Shown: in pieces, positions 15,292 to 23,040 of the stretch | How the letters are laid out: every line of letters begins with the position of its first letter | Numbering within the stretch: position 1 is the first letter of the stretch | Source: DHVE2 group archaeon | GTDB lineage: Archaea > Thermoplasmatota > Thermoplasmata > Thermoplasmatales > Aciduliprofundaceae | Reading direction: 5' to 3' | Length of the DNA stretch: 24,138 nucleotides | NCBI GenBank assembly: GCA_026986135.1 | Contig: JALSPD010000168.1 | Coordinates: 1 to 24,138 of the forward strand | Position numbers and translations under genes: made by a program | Notes under the pieces: generated by a model | What the model was told of the DNA's origin: nothing | Databases searched by the model: none | What the model saw: the letters and a program-made list of their open reading frames with translations, nothing else

Positions 15292-17955
15292 ATGTTAAGC
15301 AAACTTAGCAAAGATATAGTATCTGCCCTATACGAGAAGGGTATTCAGGAACCAACTGAAATACAAAAAATCGCAATACCTTTGATTTTAGAAGGAAAAA
15401 ATGTTCTTATAATATCCCCAACCGGATCTGGAAAAACCGAGGCAGCTATTTTACCTGTGATGCATAGGATAGTAAACTCCAAAGAACCACGAAAAGGCAT
15501 TTCATGCATATATATAACACCACTAAGAGCTTTAAACAGGGACATGTTGAAAAGATTGCGATATTTTGGAGAAAAATTAAATATACAAATATCCGTAAGG
15601 CACGGAGATACCCCACAGAGTGAAAGAAGAAAACAGTCGTTAAATCCGCCAGACATAATGATAACCACCCCAGAAACATTTCAAATAATGTTTTTAGGAA
15701 AAAAATTAAAAGACGCCTTGAGACATGTTAGATTTGTAATCGTGGACGAAGTTCATGAGCTCGCTGGAGATGAGAGAGGTGCTCAGCTGGCGGTGGCTCT
15801 TGAGAGACTAAAAAGATTAACCAATTTTCAAATTATAGGACTATCAGCCACTGTTGGTAATCCGGAAGAAATTGCGAAGTTTTTATCACCTGATAAAGAG
15901 ATAATTACTGTAAAAATAAGAGATAAAAACATAGCGAACATTGAGGTACGATACCCCACTGAAAACGCGGATGATGTCGCAGCAATTATGGGGTGCGAAA
16001 AAGAGTATGCATCAACTCTTATTGACATATGGAAAGAAGCAATGAAACATCGTGCAACACTTCTTTTTGTAAATACAAGATGCACGGCTGAGGATATAGG
16101 AATGCGGTACAATCTGTGGTTGAAAGATCCGCCAATTGAAGTTCATCATGGATCTCTTAGCAAAGAGCATCGCATTAAAGTTGAGAATGAATTAAAAGAG
16201 GGAAAAATAAAAATGCTGATATGCACCTCGTCTCTGGAACTAGGAATTGATGTTGGCATTGTTGATCTGGTTATACAGTACAATTCACCCAGGCAGGTTA
16301 CAAAACTTATTCAAAGAGTTGGCAGATCAGGACACAGGCAGGGTGCTATATCTAAAGGGATAATATACGCTGAAAATCCTGTAGAGCTGTGGGAAGCAGG
16401 TGCAATCGCAAAATTGATGGTTAAGGGATGGATAGAAAATGTAAAAATAAGGAAAAAACCCATAATGGTCCTGTTTAATCAAATTGTTGCCATGGCCAAT
16501 TCTGAGCGAAAGATAAATGCCATGGAAGCATATGAAATTGTAAAATCTGCATACCCATTTAGGGACCTAACATGGGAAGAATTTGAGGAAGTACTTTTTT
16601 TCGCAAAAGAGAATAAAAAGATATGGTATGATGGCTTTGAATTTGGAAAAAGCAGAGGAGGGAACATGTATTTCTACGATAACATTTCAATGATACCGGA
16701 TGAGAAATCCTACAGGGTGGTAAGCACTGACGGAAAATTCATAGGCCTTGTAGATGAGAGATTTGTTTCCACATTAAATCCGGGAGAGAGTTTTGTAATG
16801 GGCGGAAAAACATGGAGGGTTATTAACATATATGGAGAAAAGGTTATTGTGGAATACATTATGGATATCTCAATACCCCCTCGATGGATTGGTGAAGAAA
16901 TTCCGGTGCCATACGAGATAGCCATAGAGGATCCCACAATGAAATTTATGAATGATAAAGCCAAAGAGAAACTAGAAAATTTTAAACTATGGAAAAAAGA
17001 TGAAATAACCATTGAAAGGGGTGAAAATTTGATATTTGTGGGCATACGCGGAGGTACCAAAGGAAATTACACACTGGGACTTGCAATATCATCATTACTT
17101 TCGCAAAAAATTGGAGAAAGCGTGGAATTTAGCATAACTCCATACAGTATAGCGTTTTTTAATCCACATGTAGCAGAGAAGGATATTGAAAATATTTTTA
17201 AAAAATTGACAAACCTTCGTGGATTATTAAAAATCGTCATTAAAAACTCACGAGTATTCAAATATACATTCCTACATGTAGCCAGAAAAATGGGAGTTAT
17301 AGGAAAAAATTCCAGCATAACCAATACAAAAATTGAGAAGATTGCAAACACCTATAAAAACAGTGTCTTATACAGGGAGGTACTCAATAAGATATTGCAT
17401 GATTATATGGACATAGAAAATGCAGAAAAAATTCTAAAAGAAATACAAAAGGGGAATATCAAAATAAAATTCAGAAAACTAAGCAATGAAGCAAAACTAC
17501 TTCTTGAATCAAAGGGTGATCTTGCTTCACCAATATTGGCCACTAGACCTGTGCTTGAAGCAGTACATAAAAGACTAATGAACGAAGAAATGATTTTGCT
17601 ATGTCTCTCCTGTAAAAAGAGCATGCATATAAAGGTAAAAAATTTTGAGAAAGCCATATGTCCTTTCTGCGGAAGTGTGAGGGTTACTCTTCTTAAACCA
17701 TATGAGGAAAAACTGATAAATGAAATAAAAAAAGGAAATAAAATTAAAGCTTCTGATATGGAGAGACTAATTGGCATCTCGCATTTATTACGTAGACACA
17801 GAAGAATAGGCGCCATGGCTCTTGCAGGTAGAGGAATAGGTTTGACTGCTGCAGCCAGAATACTGAGCATCCCTTATGATGATGAATTAGAAGTTGTAAA
17901 AAGGATCTTAAAGGAAGAACTAAAATATGCAAAAAATAGGCAGTTTTGGGATTAG
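15292..17955 (+). CDS. Lhr-type superfamily 2 ATP-dependent helicase with zinc ribbon
   Basis: An 887-residue helicase of the Lhr (large helicase-related) group, which unwinds DNA and RNA-DNA hybrids and is linked to repair. Seen in order: Q-motif region (GIQEPTEIQKIAI), Walker A (SPTGSGKTE, residues 42-50), DEVHEL from Asp152 (Walker B), GLSATVGN from 183, HHGSLS and CTSSLELGIDVG (motifs IV-V), and QRVGRSGHRQ at 341-350 (motif VI). The DEVHE and GRSGHR forms are typical of Lhr rather than plain DEAD-box helicases. The C-terminal half carries the Lhr winged-helix and beta regions, then a Cys4 zinc ribbon (Cys771, Cys774, Cys790, Cys793) and a helix-hairpin-helix-like end (GRGIGLTAAARIL). The ATG at 15292 lies 23 bases after RNase HII with a weak GGGTTGA site. 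A co-transcribed RNase HII suggests handling of RNA-DNA hybrids. Confidence 0.9.
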   Translation: MLSKLSKDIVSALYEKGIQEPTEIQKIAIPLILEGKNVLIISPTGSGKTEAAILPVMHRIVNSKEPRKGISCIYITPLRALNRDMLKRLRYFGEKLNIQISVRHGDTPQSERRKQSLNPPDIMITTPETFQIMFLGKKLKDALRHVRFVIVDEVHELAGDERGAQLAVALERLKRLTNFQIIGLSATVGNPEEIAKFLSPDKEIITVKIRDKNIANIEVRYPTENADDVAAIMGCEKEYASTLIDIWKEAMKHRATLLFVNTRCTAEDIGMRYNLWLKDPPIEVHHGSLSKEHRIKVENELKEGKIKMLICTSSLELGIDVGIVDLVIQYNSPRQVTKLIQRVGRSGHRQGAISKGIIYAENPVELWEAGAIAKLMVKGWIENVKIRKKPIMVLFNQIVAMANSERKINAMEAYEIVKSAYPFRDLTWEEFEEVLFFAKENKKIWYDGFEFGKSRGGNMYFYDNISMIPDEKSYRVVSTDGKFIGLVDERFVSTLNPGESFVMGGKTWRVINIYGEKVIVEYIMDISIPPRWIGEEIPVPYEIAIEDPTMKFMNDKAKEKLENFKLWKKDEITIERGENLIFVGIRGGTKGNYTLGLAISSLLSQKIGESVEFSITPYSIAFFNPHVAEKDIENIFKKLTNLRGLLKIVIKNSRVFKYTFLHVARKMGVIGKNSSITNTKIEKIANTYKNSVLYREVLNKILHDYMDIENAEKILKEIQKGNIKIKFRKLSNEAKLLLESKGDLASPILATRPVLEAVHKRLMNEEMILLCLSCKKSMHIKVKNFEKAICPFCGSVRVTLLKPYEEKLINEIKKGNKIKASDMERLIGISHLLRRHRRIGAMALAGRGIGLTAAARILSIPYDDELEVVKRILKEELKYAKNRQFWD

Positions 17956-18000
17956 ATAAATAGATATATGAACACCAATAAAAATGACGCCTGTGACAAA

Positions 18001-18011
18001 CCAATAAAAAG
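18001..18011 (+). promoter_or_regulatory. Candidate TATA promoter of the aIF2-beta operon
   Basis: CCAATAAAAAG would place a transcription start near 18031-18033. That leaves a leader of about 20 bases holding the ribosome site AGGTGTC (18041-18047) before the ATG at 18052. A second AT-rich element at 18012-18020 is an alternative. Evidence is weak. Confidence 0.3.
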
Positions 18012-18051
18012 TTTTTTAAATGTTCACACAATGCACGAAAAGGTGTCTGAA

Positions 18052-18669
18052 ATGACTGAGCTATACGATTATGAATTCCTGTTAAAGAGAGTAAGAGATT
18101 CGCTCCCTGAAACCATAAAACATCATGAGAGATTTGAAATTCCAAAAGCGGAGGTGCTTCAAGAAGGTAAAAACACAATTATAAGAAACTTCCTTACAAT
18201 AGCTAAAAGGGTAAATAGAGATCCGACACATATATATAAATACCTTATGAGGGAGTTAGGCACTGCAGGTACTGTCCAAGGAGAAAGGCTAATACTTAAA
18301 GGCAGGATTTCTCCTTCAATGGTACAGAGACGAGTGGATAGTTATGTTCGCACATATGTGCTCTGCTCCGAATGCGGATCTCCTGACACAGAACTAAGAA
18401 AAGATGGAAGAATTGAAATATTGGTTTGCAAGGCATGCGGTGCAATGAGACCCGTTCAAGCGAAAATTGATGTCCGCATGGCCACAGAAAGCGTAAAAGA
18501 AGGGAAGATTTATGATTTAGAAATCACTGATCTAAGCAGAGACGGTGATGGAATTGCAAGGTATGGAAATTATGTAATATACGTCCCTGGCGCAAGAAAG
18601 GGCCAGAAAGTAAAAGTAAAGATAATAAAAATAAAGAAGAATATGGCGTTTGGCGAAGTAGTGAGTTAA
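18052..18669 (+). CDS. Translation initiation factor aIF2, beta subunit, with TRAM domain
   Basis: Subunit of the heterotrimeric aIF2 that brings initiator Met-tRNA to the small ribosomal subunit. From the ATG at 18052 it has 205 residues: an N-terminal helix (YDYEFLLKRVRDSLP), the core domain with FLTIAKRVNRDPTHIYKYL (about 48-65) and ELGTAGTVQGERLILKG, and a Cys4 zinc ribbon (Cys105, Cys108, Cys126, Cys129). A C-terminal TRAM RNA-binding domain follows (about 148-205; LEITDLSRDGDGIARYG). Most archaeal aIF2-beta proteins stop after the zinc ribbon; a fused TRAM domain is found in a subset, including Thermoplasmata relatives. The frame opens at 17968, but the earlier codons do not look like the family, and AGGTGTC precedes 18052. 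The PIN gene starts at the very next base after the stop. Confidence 0.93.
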   Translation: MTELYDYEFLLKRVRDSLPETIKHHERFEIPKAEVLQEGKNTIIRNFLTIAKRVNRDPTHIYKYLMRELGTAGTVQGERLILKGRISPSMVQRRVDSYVRTYVLCSECGSPDTELRKDGRIEILVCKACGAMRPVQAKIDVRMATESVKEGKIYDLEITDLSRDGDGIARYGNYVIYVPGARKGQKVKVKIIKIKKNMAFGEVVS

Positions 18670-19026
18670 ATGCGAGTGGTGCTCGACACCAATGCCCTTC
18701 TAATGCCATTTGAATTCAGGATCAACATAGATACTGAGTTAAGAAGGTTACTTGGAAATCCAGAGATATATATACCTAGCTGTGTTATTGGAGAACTTAA
18801 TAGATTATCAAAAAAAAGATGGGAAGGAAAGGCTGCATTACAACTCGCCAGAAAATACAATATAATAGAGGTTTCTATGCTAGGAGATAGTGGTGTGATA
18901 GAAGCGGGTAAAAAACTTGGAGCATATGTGGTAACCAATGACAGAAATCTTATTGAAAAACTCAAAAAAGAAGGAATCAAAATTGTAACACTAAGTAACC
19001 ATCATTTGGTGATAGAAAATGAATAG
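18670..19026 (+). CDS. PIN-domain ribonuclease-like protein
   Basis: A 118-residue single-domain PIN protein. The four acidic residues that bind metal in PIN nucleases are present: Asp6 (VVLDTNALL), Glu42 (VIGELNRL), Asp73 (LGDSGVIEAGKKLGA) and Asp91 (VVTNDRNL). The pattern resembles archaeal Fcf1/VapC9-type PIN proteins. It starts at the base after the aIF2-beta stop and overlaps the riboflavin kinase gene by 8 bases, so it is in an operon with a translation factor. No antitoxin-like small gene is beside it, which argues against a VapBC toxin and for a housekeeping role in RNA processing (for example rRNA), but that is inference from context. Confidence 0.85.
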   Translation: MRVVLDTNALLMPFEFRINIDTELRRLLGNPEIYIPSCVIGELNRLSKKRWEGKAALQLARKYNIIEVSMLGDSGVIEAGKKLGAYVVTNDRNLIEKLKKEGIKIVTLSNHHLVIENE

Positions 19027-19684
19027 GGCATACGCTCAAATGCTATTAAGAGAACTGGCACTCCGTGGAGCTATGGATCGTTACGTAATAATTTCAACTA
19101 AGGATGTAGGTAAGAGAATAGGCATCAGTCAGCAGAGTGCCTCCAGATGGCTTAGCGAACTTGAAACCGAAGGCTTGATCCGAAGGGAAAGATTTGGAAA
19201 AAATATGAAAGTAAAAATAACTCCCGCGGGGATCAACATTTTAAAGAGGATATACTACGAGTATTCCGCCATATTTGGCATACCCAAAATAATAAAATTA
19301 AAGGGCACTGTTATAAGTGGGTTGGGGGAGGGCCGATATTACATAATGAAAGAGGGCTATCGCTCACAGATAAGGGAAAAACTTATGTTTGATCCATATC
19401 CAGGGACACTTAATATTAAAGTTTATCCCAACTATGTAGATAATGCAAGGAATCTGAGAGAGGCAAATGATATTATCTTAAAAGGATTTGTAGAGAACGG
19501 ACGCAAATTTGGTGATGTTAGAGCATTTTTTGCAACAATTGAAGGATATATGGGTGCTCTCATAATCCCTGAAATGAGCCACTATAAAGATATAGTGGAG
19601 ATAATAGCAGACGTAAGTCTTAGGGAAAAATTTAGACTTAAAGATGGGGATGAAGTGGAGATAAATGTTTATCTCCTGTCTTAA
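19019..19684 (+). CDS. ribK: CTP-dependent riboflavin kinase with winged-helix domain
   Basis: Archaeal riboflavin kinase, which makes FMN from riboflavin using CTP instead of ATP. 221 residues in two domains: an N-terminal winged helix-turn-helix (about 20-75; DVGKRIGISQQSASRWLSEL) and the RibK barrel (about 90-221). The barrel shows GTVISGLGEGRYYI (96-109), DPYPGTLNIKV (125-135, with Asn132 a likely magnesium ligand) and the ending DGDEVEINVYL. The HTH fusion occurs in many euryarchaeal RibK proteins (known as RbkR in Thermoplasmata and relatives) and suggests that the enzyme also binds DNA and regulates riboflavin genes. The ATG at 19019 overlaps the PIN gene by 8 bases. It converges on pyrI, only 11 bases away. 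No riboflavin biosynthesis gene is in the window. Confidence 0.93.
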   Translation: MNRAYAQMLLRELALRGAMDRYVIISTKDVGKRIGISQQSASRWLSELETEGLIRRERFGKNMKVKITPAGINILKRIYYEYSAIFGIPKIIKLKGTVISGLGEGRYYIMKEGYRSQIREKLMFDPYPGTLNIKVYPNYVDNARNLREANDIILKGFVENGRKFGDVRAFFATIEGYMGALIIPEMSHYKDIVEIIADVSLREKFRLKDGDEVEINVYLLS

Positions 19685-19695
19685 ATATTGCGCAT

Positions 19696-20160
19696 TTATA
19701 TTATGTTCTCCACGATGTCTTCCGCATTCATTTCTCTACCGCAATACTTGCATTTTATTGTTATCGGCGTCTTTGATATCACATAAAATTCAGATTGTAT
19801 AGGCTCTTTATGATTGGTAATACATCTCGGGTTCATACACTTAACAATTCCTTTTACAACTGAAGGTATCTCTACCCTATGCTTCCTCACAACTTTATAA
19901 TTTTCTATAAAATTTACTGTTGCACTGGGTGCTATCAGAGAAATTTTATCAATCTCACGATCATCAAGATATCTGTCCTCAATCTTTACAATGTCCTTCC
20001 ATCCACGACTACTTTTAACATGCATTGCAAGGGTTACTGTAGAGCCAATATCACCCTGTATACCAAGTATTTTAAGAACTTTTAGAGACATACCGCAAGG
20101 AATATGGTCAATCACAATCCCATTTTTTATTTTCTGAACCTTAAGTACCTGCTCATCCAT
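19696..20160 (-). CDS. pyrI: Aspartate carbamoyltransferase regulatory chain
   Basis: Regulatory subunit of aspartate transcarbamoylase, which binds nucleotide effectors and transmits feedback control of pyrimidine synthesis to PyrB. 154 residues, normal size. The N-terminal allosteric domain (about 1-95) includes the family stretch NGIVIDHIPCGMSLKVLKIL. The C-terminal zinc domain has Cys108, Cys113, Cys137 and Cys140 in the expected C-x4-C / C-x2-C arrangement (KCMNPRCI, CKYCGR). The ATG overlaps the last base of the pyrB stop codon (TAATG), and a strong GGGGGTGATG site (20163-20172) precedes it, so translation is coupled and the subunits should be made together. It converges on ribK with 11 bases between stops. 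Confidence 0.96.
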   Translation of the reverse strand: MDEQVLKVQKIKNGIVIDHIPCGMSLKVLKILGIQGDIGSTVTLAMHVKSSRGWKDIVKIEDRYLDDREIDKISLIAPSATVNFIENYKVVRKHRVEIPSVVKGIVKCMNPRCITNHKEPIQSEFYVISKTPITIKCKYCGREMNAEDIVENII

Positions 20161-21074
20161 TACATCACCCCCAGTACAAGGGATAATAGGGCCATTCTTA
20201 TAGGAACACCGTAAAATGCCTGCTTGAAATACCTTGCATGCTTTGTTTTATCAACTTCAAATGAAATTTCATCAACCCTGGGAAGAGGATGCATAATTAT
20301 AGCCGTGTCTTTCATACGCTTAGTTAGCTCTAGACTTATCTTATATGATCCTGCTACTTTCATATACTCTGTAGGGTCTGGAAACCTCTCCCTCTGAATC
20401 CTAGTTACATAAAACACATCTGAAATTTCAATAACCTCTTCAATGTTTTCATGGACCTCTGGGGATGTTTTCATCTCCCTTAAAATATGGCCCGGCATTT
20501 TAAGTGTTCTCGGGGACACTAAATGTATCTCTGCCCCTAAATTACTGAGAGCAATGGCAAGAGAGTGTACTGTTCTCCCGTATCTCAGATCCCCCACCAG
20601 GGTAACCTTTAATCCCTCCACGTGGGCAAATTCCTGAAGTATCGTGAAAATATCAAGTAAAGTTTGAGTAGGATGCTGGCCTGCACCATCACCAGCATTT
20701 ATAACTGGATTTTCTGCAAATTCAGCTGCAAGCCTAGCAGCACCCTCCAGCGGATGACGAATCACTATCACATCGCTATAAGCATCCATCATCCTCACAG
20801 TATCCGCAAGGGTCTCACCTTTGCTCAGAGAGGTTGAGGAAGGATTACTGAACCCCAAAACCTTACCGCCAAGTCTGTACATGGCCGCTTCAAAGGACAT
20901 TCTTGTTCTGGTTGAAGGTTCAAAAAATAGATTGGCAAGTATATATCCTTTGAGAAGATCGCTTTTTCTCTCGCCCTTAGCTATAGGTATCATCTCTTCA
21001 GCAACCTCAAAAATCCTTTCCATATCACTTTTTGATAGGTCCCCTATAGACACAATATCTTTTCCTTTGAACAT
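20160..21074 (-). CDS. pyrB: Aspartate carbamoyltransferase catalytic chain
   Basis: Catalytic subunit of aspartate transcarbamoylase; condenses carbamoyl phosphate with aspartate, the committed step of pyrimidine synthesis. From the ATG at 21074 the protein has 304 residues, the family length. Seen: FEPSTRTRMSFE with Ser54-Thr55-Arg56-Thr57-Arg58 (carbamoyl phosphate binding), SLSKGE with Lys85 (reaches the neighbouring active site), GQHPTQTLLD (His134, Gln137), DLRYGRTVHSL (Arg167), YVTRIQRERF (Arg225) and MHPLPRVDE (262-266). The frame is open to 21113, but the extra residues are not family-like, and a TATA box lies 23 bases before 21074, pointing to a leaderless start. Followed directly by pyrI. 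Confidence 0.97.
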   Translation of the reverse strand: MFKGKDIVSIGDLSKSDMERIFEVAEEMIPIAKGERKSDLLKGYILANLFFEPSTRTRMSFEAAMYRLGGKVLGFSNPSSTSLSKGETLADTVRMMDAYSDVIVIRHPLEGAARLAAEFAENPVINAGDGAGQHPTQTLLDIFTILQEFAHVEGLKVTLVGDLRYGRTVHSLAIALSNLGAEIHLVSPRTLKMPGHILREMKTSPEVHENIEEVIEISDVFYVTRIQRERFPDPTEYMKVAGSYKISLELTKRMKDTAIIMHPLPRVDEISFEVDKTKHARYFKQAFYGVPIRMALLSLVLGVM

Positions 21075-21090
21075 CAGGGAAATATGGAAA

Positions 21091-21102
21091 AGATATATAA
21101 AG
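21091..21102 (-). promoter_or_regulatory. pyrBI: TATA-box promoter of pyrBI
   Basis: CTTTATATATCT on the minus strand is centred about 23 bases before the pyrB ATG at 21074. It is a near-consensus archaeal TATA element and fits a leaderless transcript. The rest of the 132-base gap (21075-21206) shows nothing else I can name. Confidence 0.6.
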
Positions 21103-21206
21103 AATTGCCCCACTAAAAACTCTTAATCCATATTTTAAAGTACCCCATAGATAAAGTATTATGCGCGCAATCACAATCTACAAATAGAGAGTTTATTATT
21201 AGAAAC

Positions 21207-21776
21207 TCATATTGTCCTATCCCGCCCACTGCATAGATTTTTAAAATGCTTTACACCTTCTAACGGGCCTTTCGCTATTAAAATATCCCCTGGTAACACC
21301 ACAGTATTTTCTGTAGGTCCAAATATCCATCTGCCCTTTCTTTTTATAGCGATTACCCACATACCAGTCTCACTGGCCAAATTAAGTTCTCCAAGAGTTT
21401 TATTTGCCAAAACACTACGCTCACTTACTTTTCCTAAGGTAATAGTGACATCGCTTTCCTTAATGCTTTCTTTGATGACGGGATGTGGCTCTATATCCCT
21501 TAAAACAACATCTGCTATCTGTACTGCAGAATCAGATATGGCCTCAATGCTTGTGGCGAGCCTTATTATAACAAGAGCTTTGGAAACATTTCCTTCTTCA
21601 ACCGCCTGCCTGATGGCTTCTTCTTGAATCCGATAGTAAGTTTCATCAATTTTTTCCTCAAGATATTTCACTTCCTCTGCAATTTCTCTGTTGTTATAAA
21701 TCAGCGATGAGTATGCAAGGTCAATCATCAACTCAGATATATTTTTCATCTCAATTAGCATCTCACCTAATCCCAA
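21207..21776 (-). CDS. PhoU-TrkA_C domain protein (second of a tandem pair)
   Basis: A 189-residue cytoplasmic protein: an N-terminal PhoU-like helical bundle (about 1-110; ISELMIDLAYSSLIYNNREIA, then EEVKYLEEKIDETYYRI) and a C-terminal TrkA_C/RCK_C domain (about 112-183; LGELNLASETGMWVIAIKR, LPGDILIAKG). TrkA_C domains bind small ligands and control ion channels or transporters. Such paired PhoU-TrkA_C proteins are usually regulators of a cation transporter, but no transporter is in the window. It is clearly paralogous to the gene just upstream, with the same architecture and matching motifs. The start is uncertain: TTG at 21776 aligns best with the paralogue and is preceded by a G-rich run, while ATG 21761 is the alternative. 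It overlaps the upstream gene by 10 bases. Confidence 0.85.
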   Translation of the reverse strand: MGLGEMLIEMKNISELMIDLAYSSLIYNNREIAEEVKYLEEKIDETYYRIQEEAIRQAVEEGNVSKALVIIRLATSIEAISDSAVQIADVVLRDIEPHPVIKESIKESDVTITLGKVSERSVLANKTLGELNLASETGMWVIAIKRKGRWIFGPTENTVVLPGDILIAKGPLEGVKHFKNLCSGRDRTI

Positions 21777-22339
21777 CTTTCTTCCCCCCTGGCAACCCTA
21801 TCAAGGAATTTGTAGCCATCTTCAGTACCTCTTATTATCAAAATATCTCCTGATTTTATTCTTACATCACCTTCAGGATCATATATCCATCCTTTACCCC
21901 TTTTAATGGCAATAATACGAACCCCCGTCTCCGCCTCTACATTAAGATCACCAATTGTCCTGTTCACAATTCCAGATTTATCGCTTACCATCACCACATG
22001 GAGTTTTTCATCAGCTTTACTAAACAGGCTAGGCAAAAACGGACGTGTTGTTATATCCAAATCAAGCAGATATACGATATCTGTAGCTGCATTAGCGATA
22101 TTTTTAGCTGCATCTGCCACCTGCAAAATTCCAGAGAGTTGCTCAGCCTCTTTTATATTGTTTGCAGCAAGCATCGTCTTTATCCTGACTTTATAAACCA
22201 GATCATCCATTTCTCTTTCCAGATTCTCCACTTCACGAGCCATATCCTCACTATCAAAAATAAGAGCCGAATATGCTAGATCCACGATAAGCTCTGATTT
22301 TTCTTTTATATCAACCAATAGGTCCTTTACTGATTCCAT
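21767..22339 (-). CDS. PhoU-TrkA_C domain protein (first of a tandem pair)
   Basis: About 190 residues from the ATG at 22339. PhoU-like helical region (about 5-112; KSELIVDLAYSALIFDSEDMA) and TrkA_C/RCK_C domain (about 118-185; IGDLNVEAETGVRIIAIKR, IKSGDILIIRG). As for its neighbour, the likely job is to sense a ligand and control an ion channel or transporter; the pair could form heterodimers. The frame is open to 22396, but those extra residues are hydrophobic and unlike the family. The ATG at 22339 has a TATA element 27 bases upstream and aligns with the paralogue, so it is preferred. The pair probably forms one short operon. The C-terminus of the upstream fibronectin gene lies 47 bases away on the same strand. 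Confidence 0.86.
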   Translation of the reverse strand: MESVKDLLVDIKEKSELIVDLAYSALIFDSEDMAREVENLEREMDDLVYKVRIKTMLAANNIKEAEQLSGILQVADAAKNIANAATDIVYLLDLDITTRPFLPSLFSKADEKLHVVMVSDKSGIVNRTIGDLNVEAETGVRIIAIKRGKGWIYDPEGDVRIKSGDILIIRGTEDGYKFLDRVARGEESWD

Positions 22340-22360
22340 CAAAAAAGCATAGAAAAAATA

Positions 22361-22370
22361 AAGATATAAT
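22361..22370 (-). promoter_or_regulatory. TATA-box promoter of the PhoU-TrkA_C pair
   Basis: ATTATATCTT on the minus strand is centred about 27 bases before the ATG at 22339. It fits a leaderless start and argues against the longer frame that begins at 22396. Confidence 0.5.
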
Positions 22371-22385
22371 GTTTTCGCCCGATAC

Positions 22386-23040
22386 TTAACTTGCAAGCCA
22401 ATGAATTATATTATACATCAATTCTGCTCCGACACTGGCGTCCTTCTTCTCTACAGCCTCAAAGGAAAATGCTGTAAACACCGTCTTGAAGTTTCCATGC
22501 TGATAGGAGGCAGCAGTGATATAGCCCTTATAATCCACGAATACGGGATTTGCATCCGAGCGTATTCCAAGACGATCAGCATAGTTATGATATGGATACT
22601 TGAAGTACACCACGCCGAAATCACCGCTTATTGGATTGCCACTGAGACCATACACACGGGTATACCCAACATCATTCTGAACTTTCAATACACCAAGGTA
22701 ATCATTTGCAAATCTATTGTTCACAGCACCATCGTAACCACCGGTAACCTCCCATAGAAAGTCCTGAGATGAAAGATACAGTCTGCCACCATGTTCCAGG
22801 TACTTTATGAGATTTTGCTGGTCTTCTGGGGTAAGCGTGTATTTGTAAGTATATCCTGTACTCCATATCACAATGCCATAATTAATAAGATCTCTGTAAC
22901 TAGGGGAATAACCAATGCGATAAACATCCCATTCATAAACCTCAAACTCATTGGTCAACCCAGAATCTATCAAGGCCTGCTCAATATATTTATTCACCAC
23001 ACTTCCACCATCATCATCCACAAATAGAATCTTATTGGAT
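22386..23040 (-). repeat. VDDDGG module, terminal (divergent) copy
   Basis: Protein-level repeat of the module at 23361-24000. Shared motifs are ILFVDDDGG, VVIWSTG, LYLSSQD, the NDYLGV/NNYLGV pair and TVFTAFSFEAVEK. DNA identity is clearly lower than for the fibronectin part, and base composition is more AT-rich (about 37% GC in the 60 bases at 22861-22920). Confidence 0.75.

Noticed and set aside
17403..17870. 155-residue open frame antisense to the helicase C-terminus
   Set aside because: It covers the zinc ribbon and conserved end of the helicase on the other strand; low-complexity hydrophobic product.
17968..18051. Extended N-terminus of aIF2-beta
   Set aside because: The residues do not match the family, and the ATG at 18052 has an AGGTGTC ribosome site.
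18670..19026. VapBC toxin-antitoxin pair
   Set aside because: There is no small antitoxin gene beside the PIN gene. It is sandwiched between housekeeping genes with no gap.
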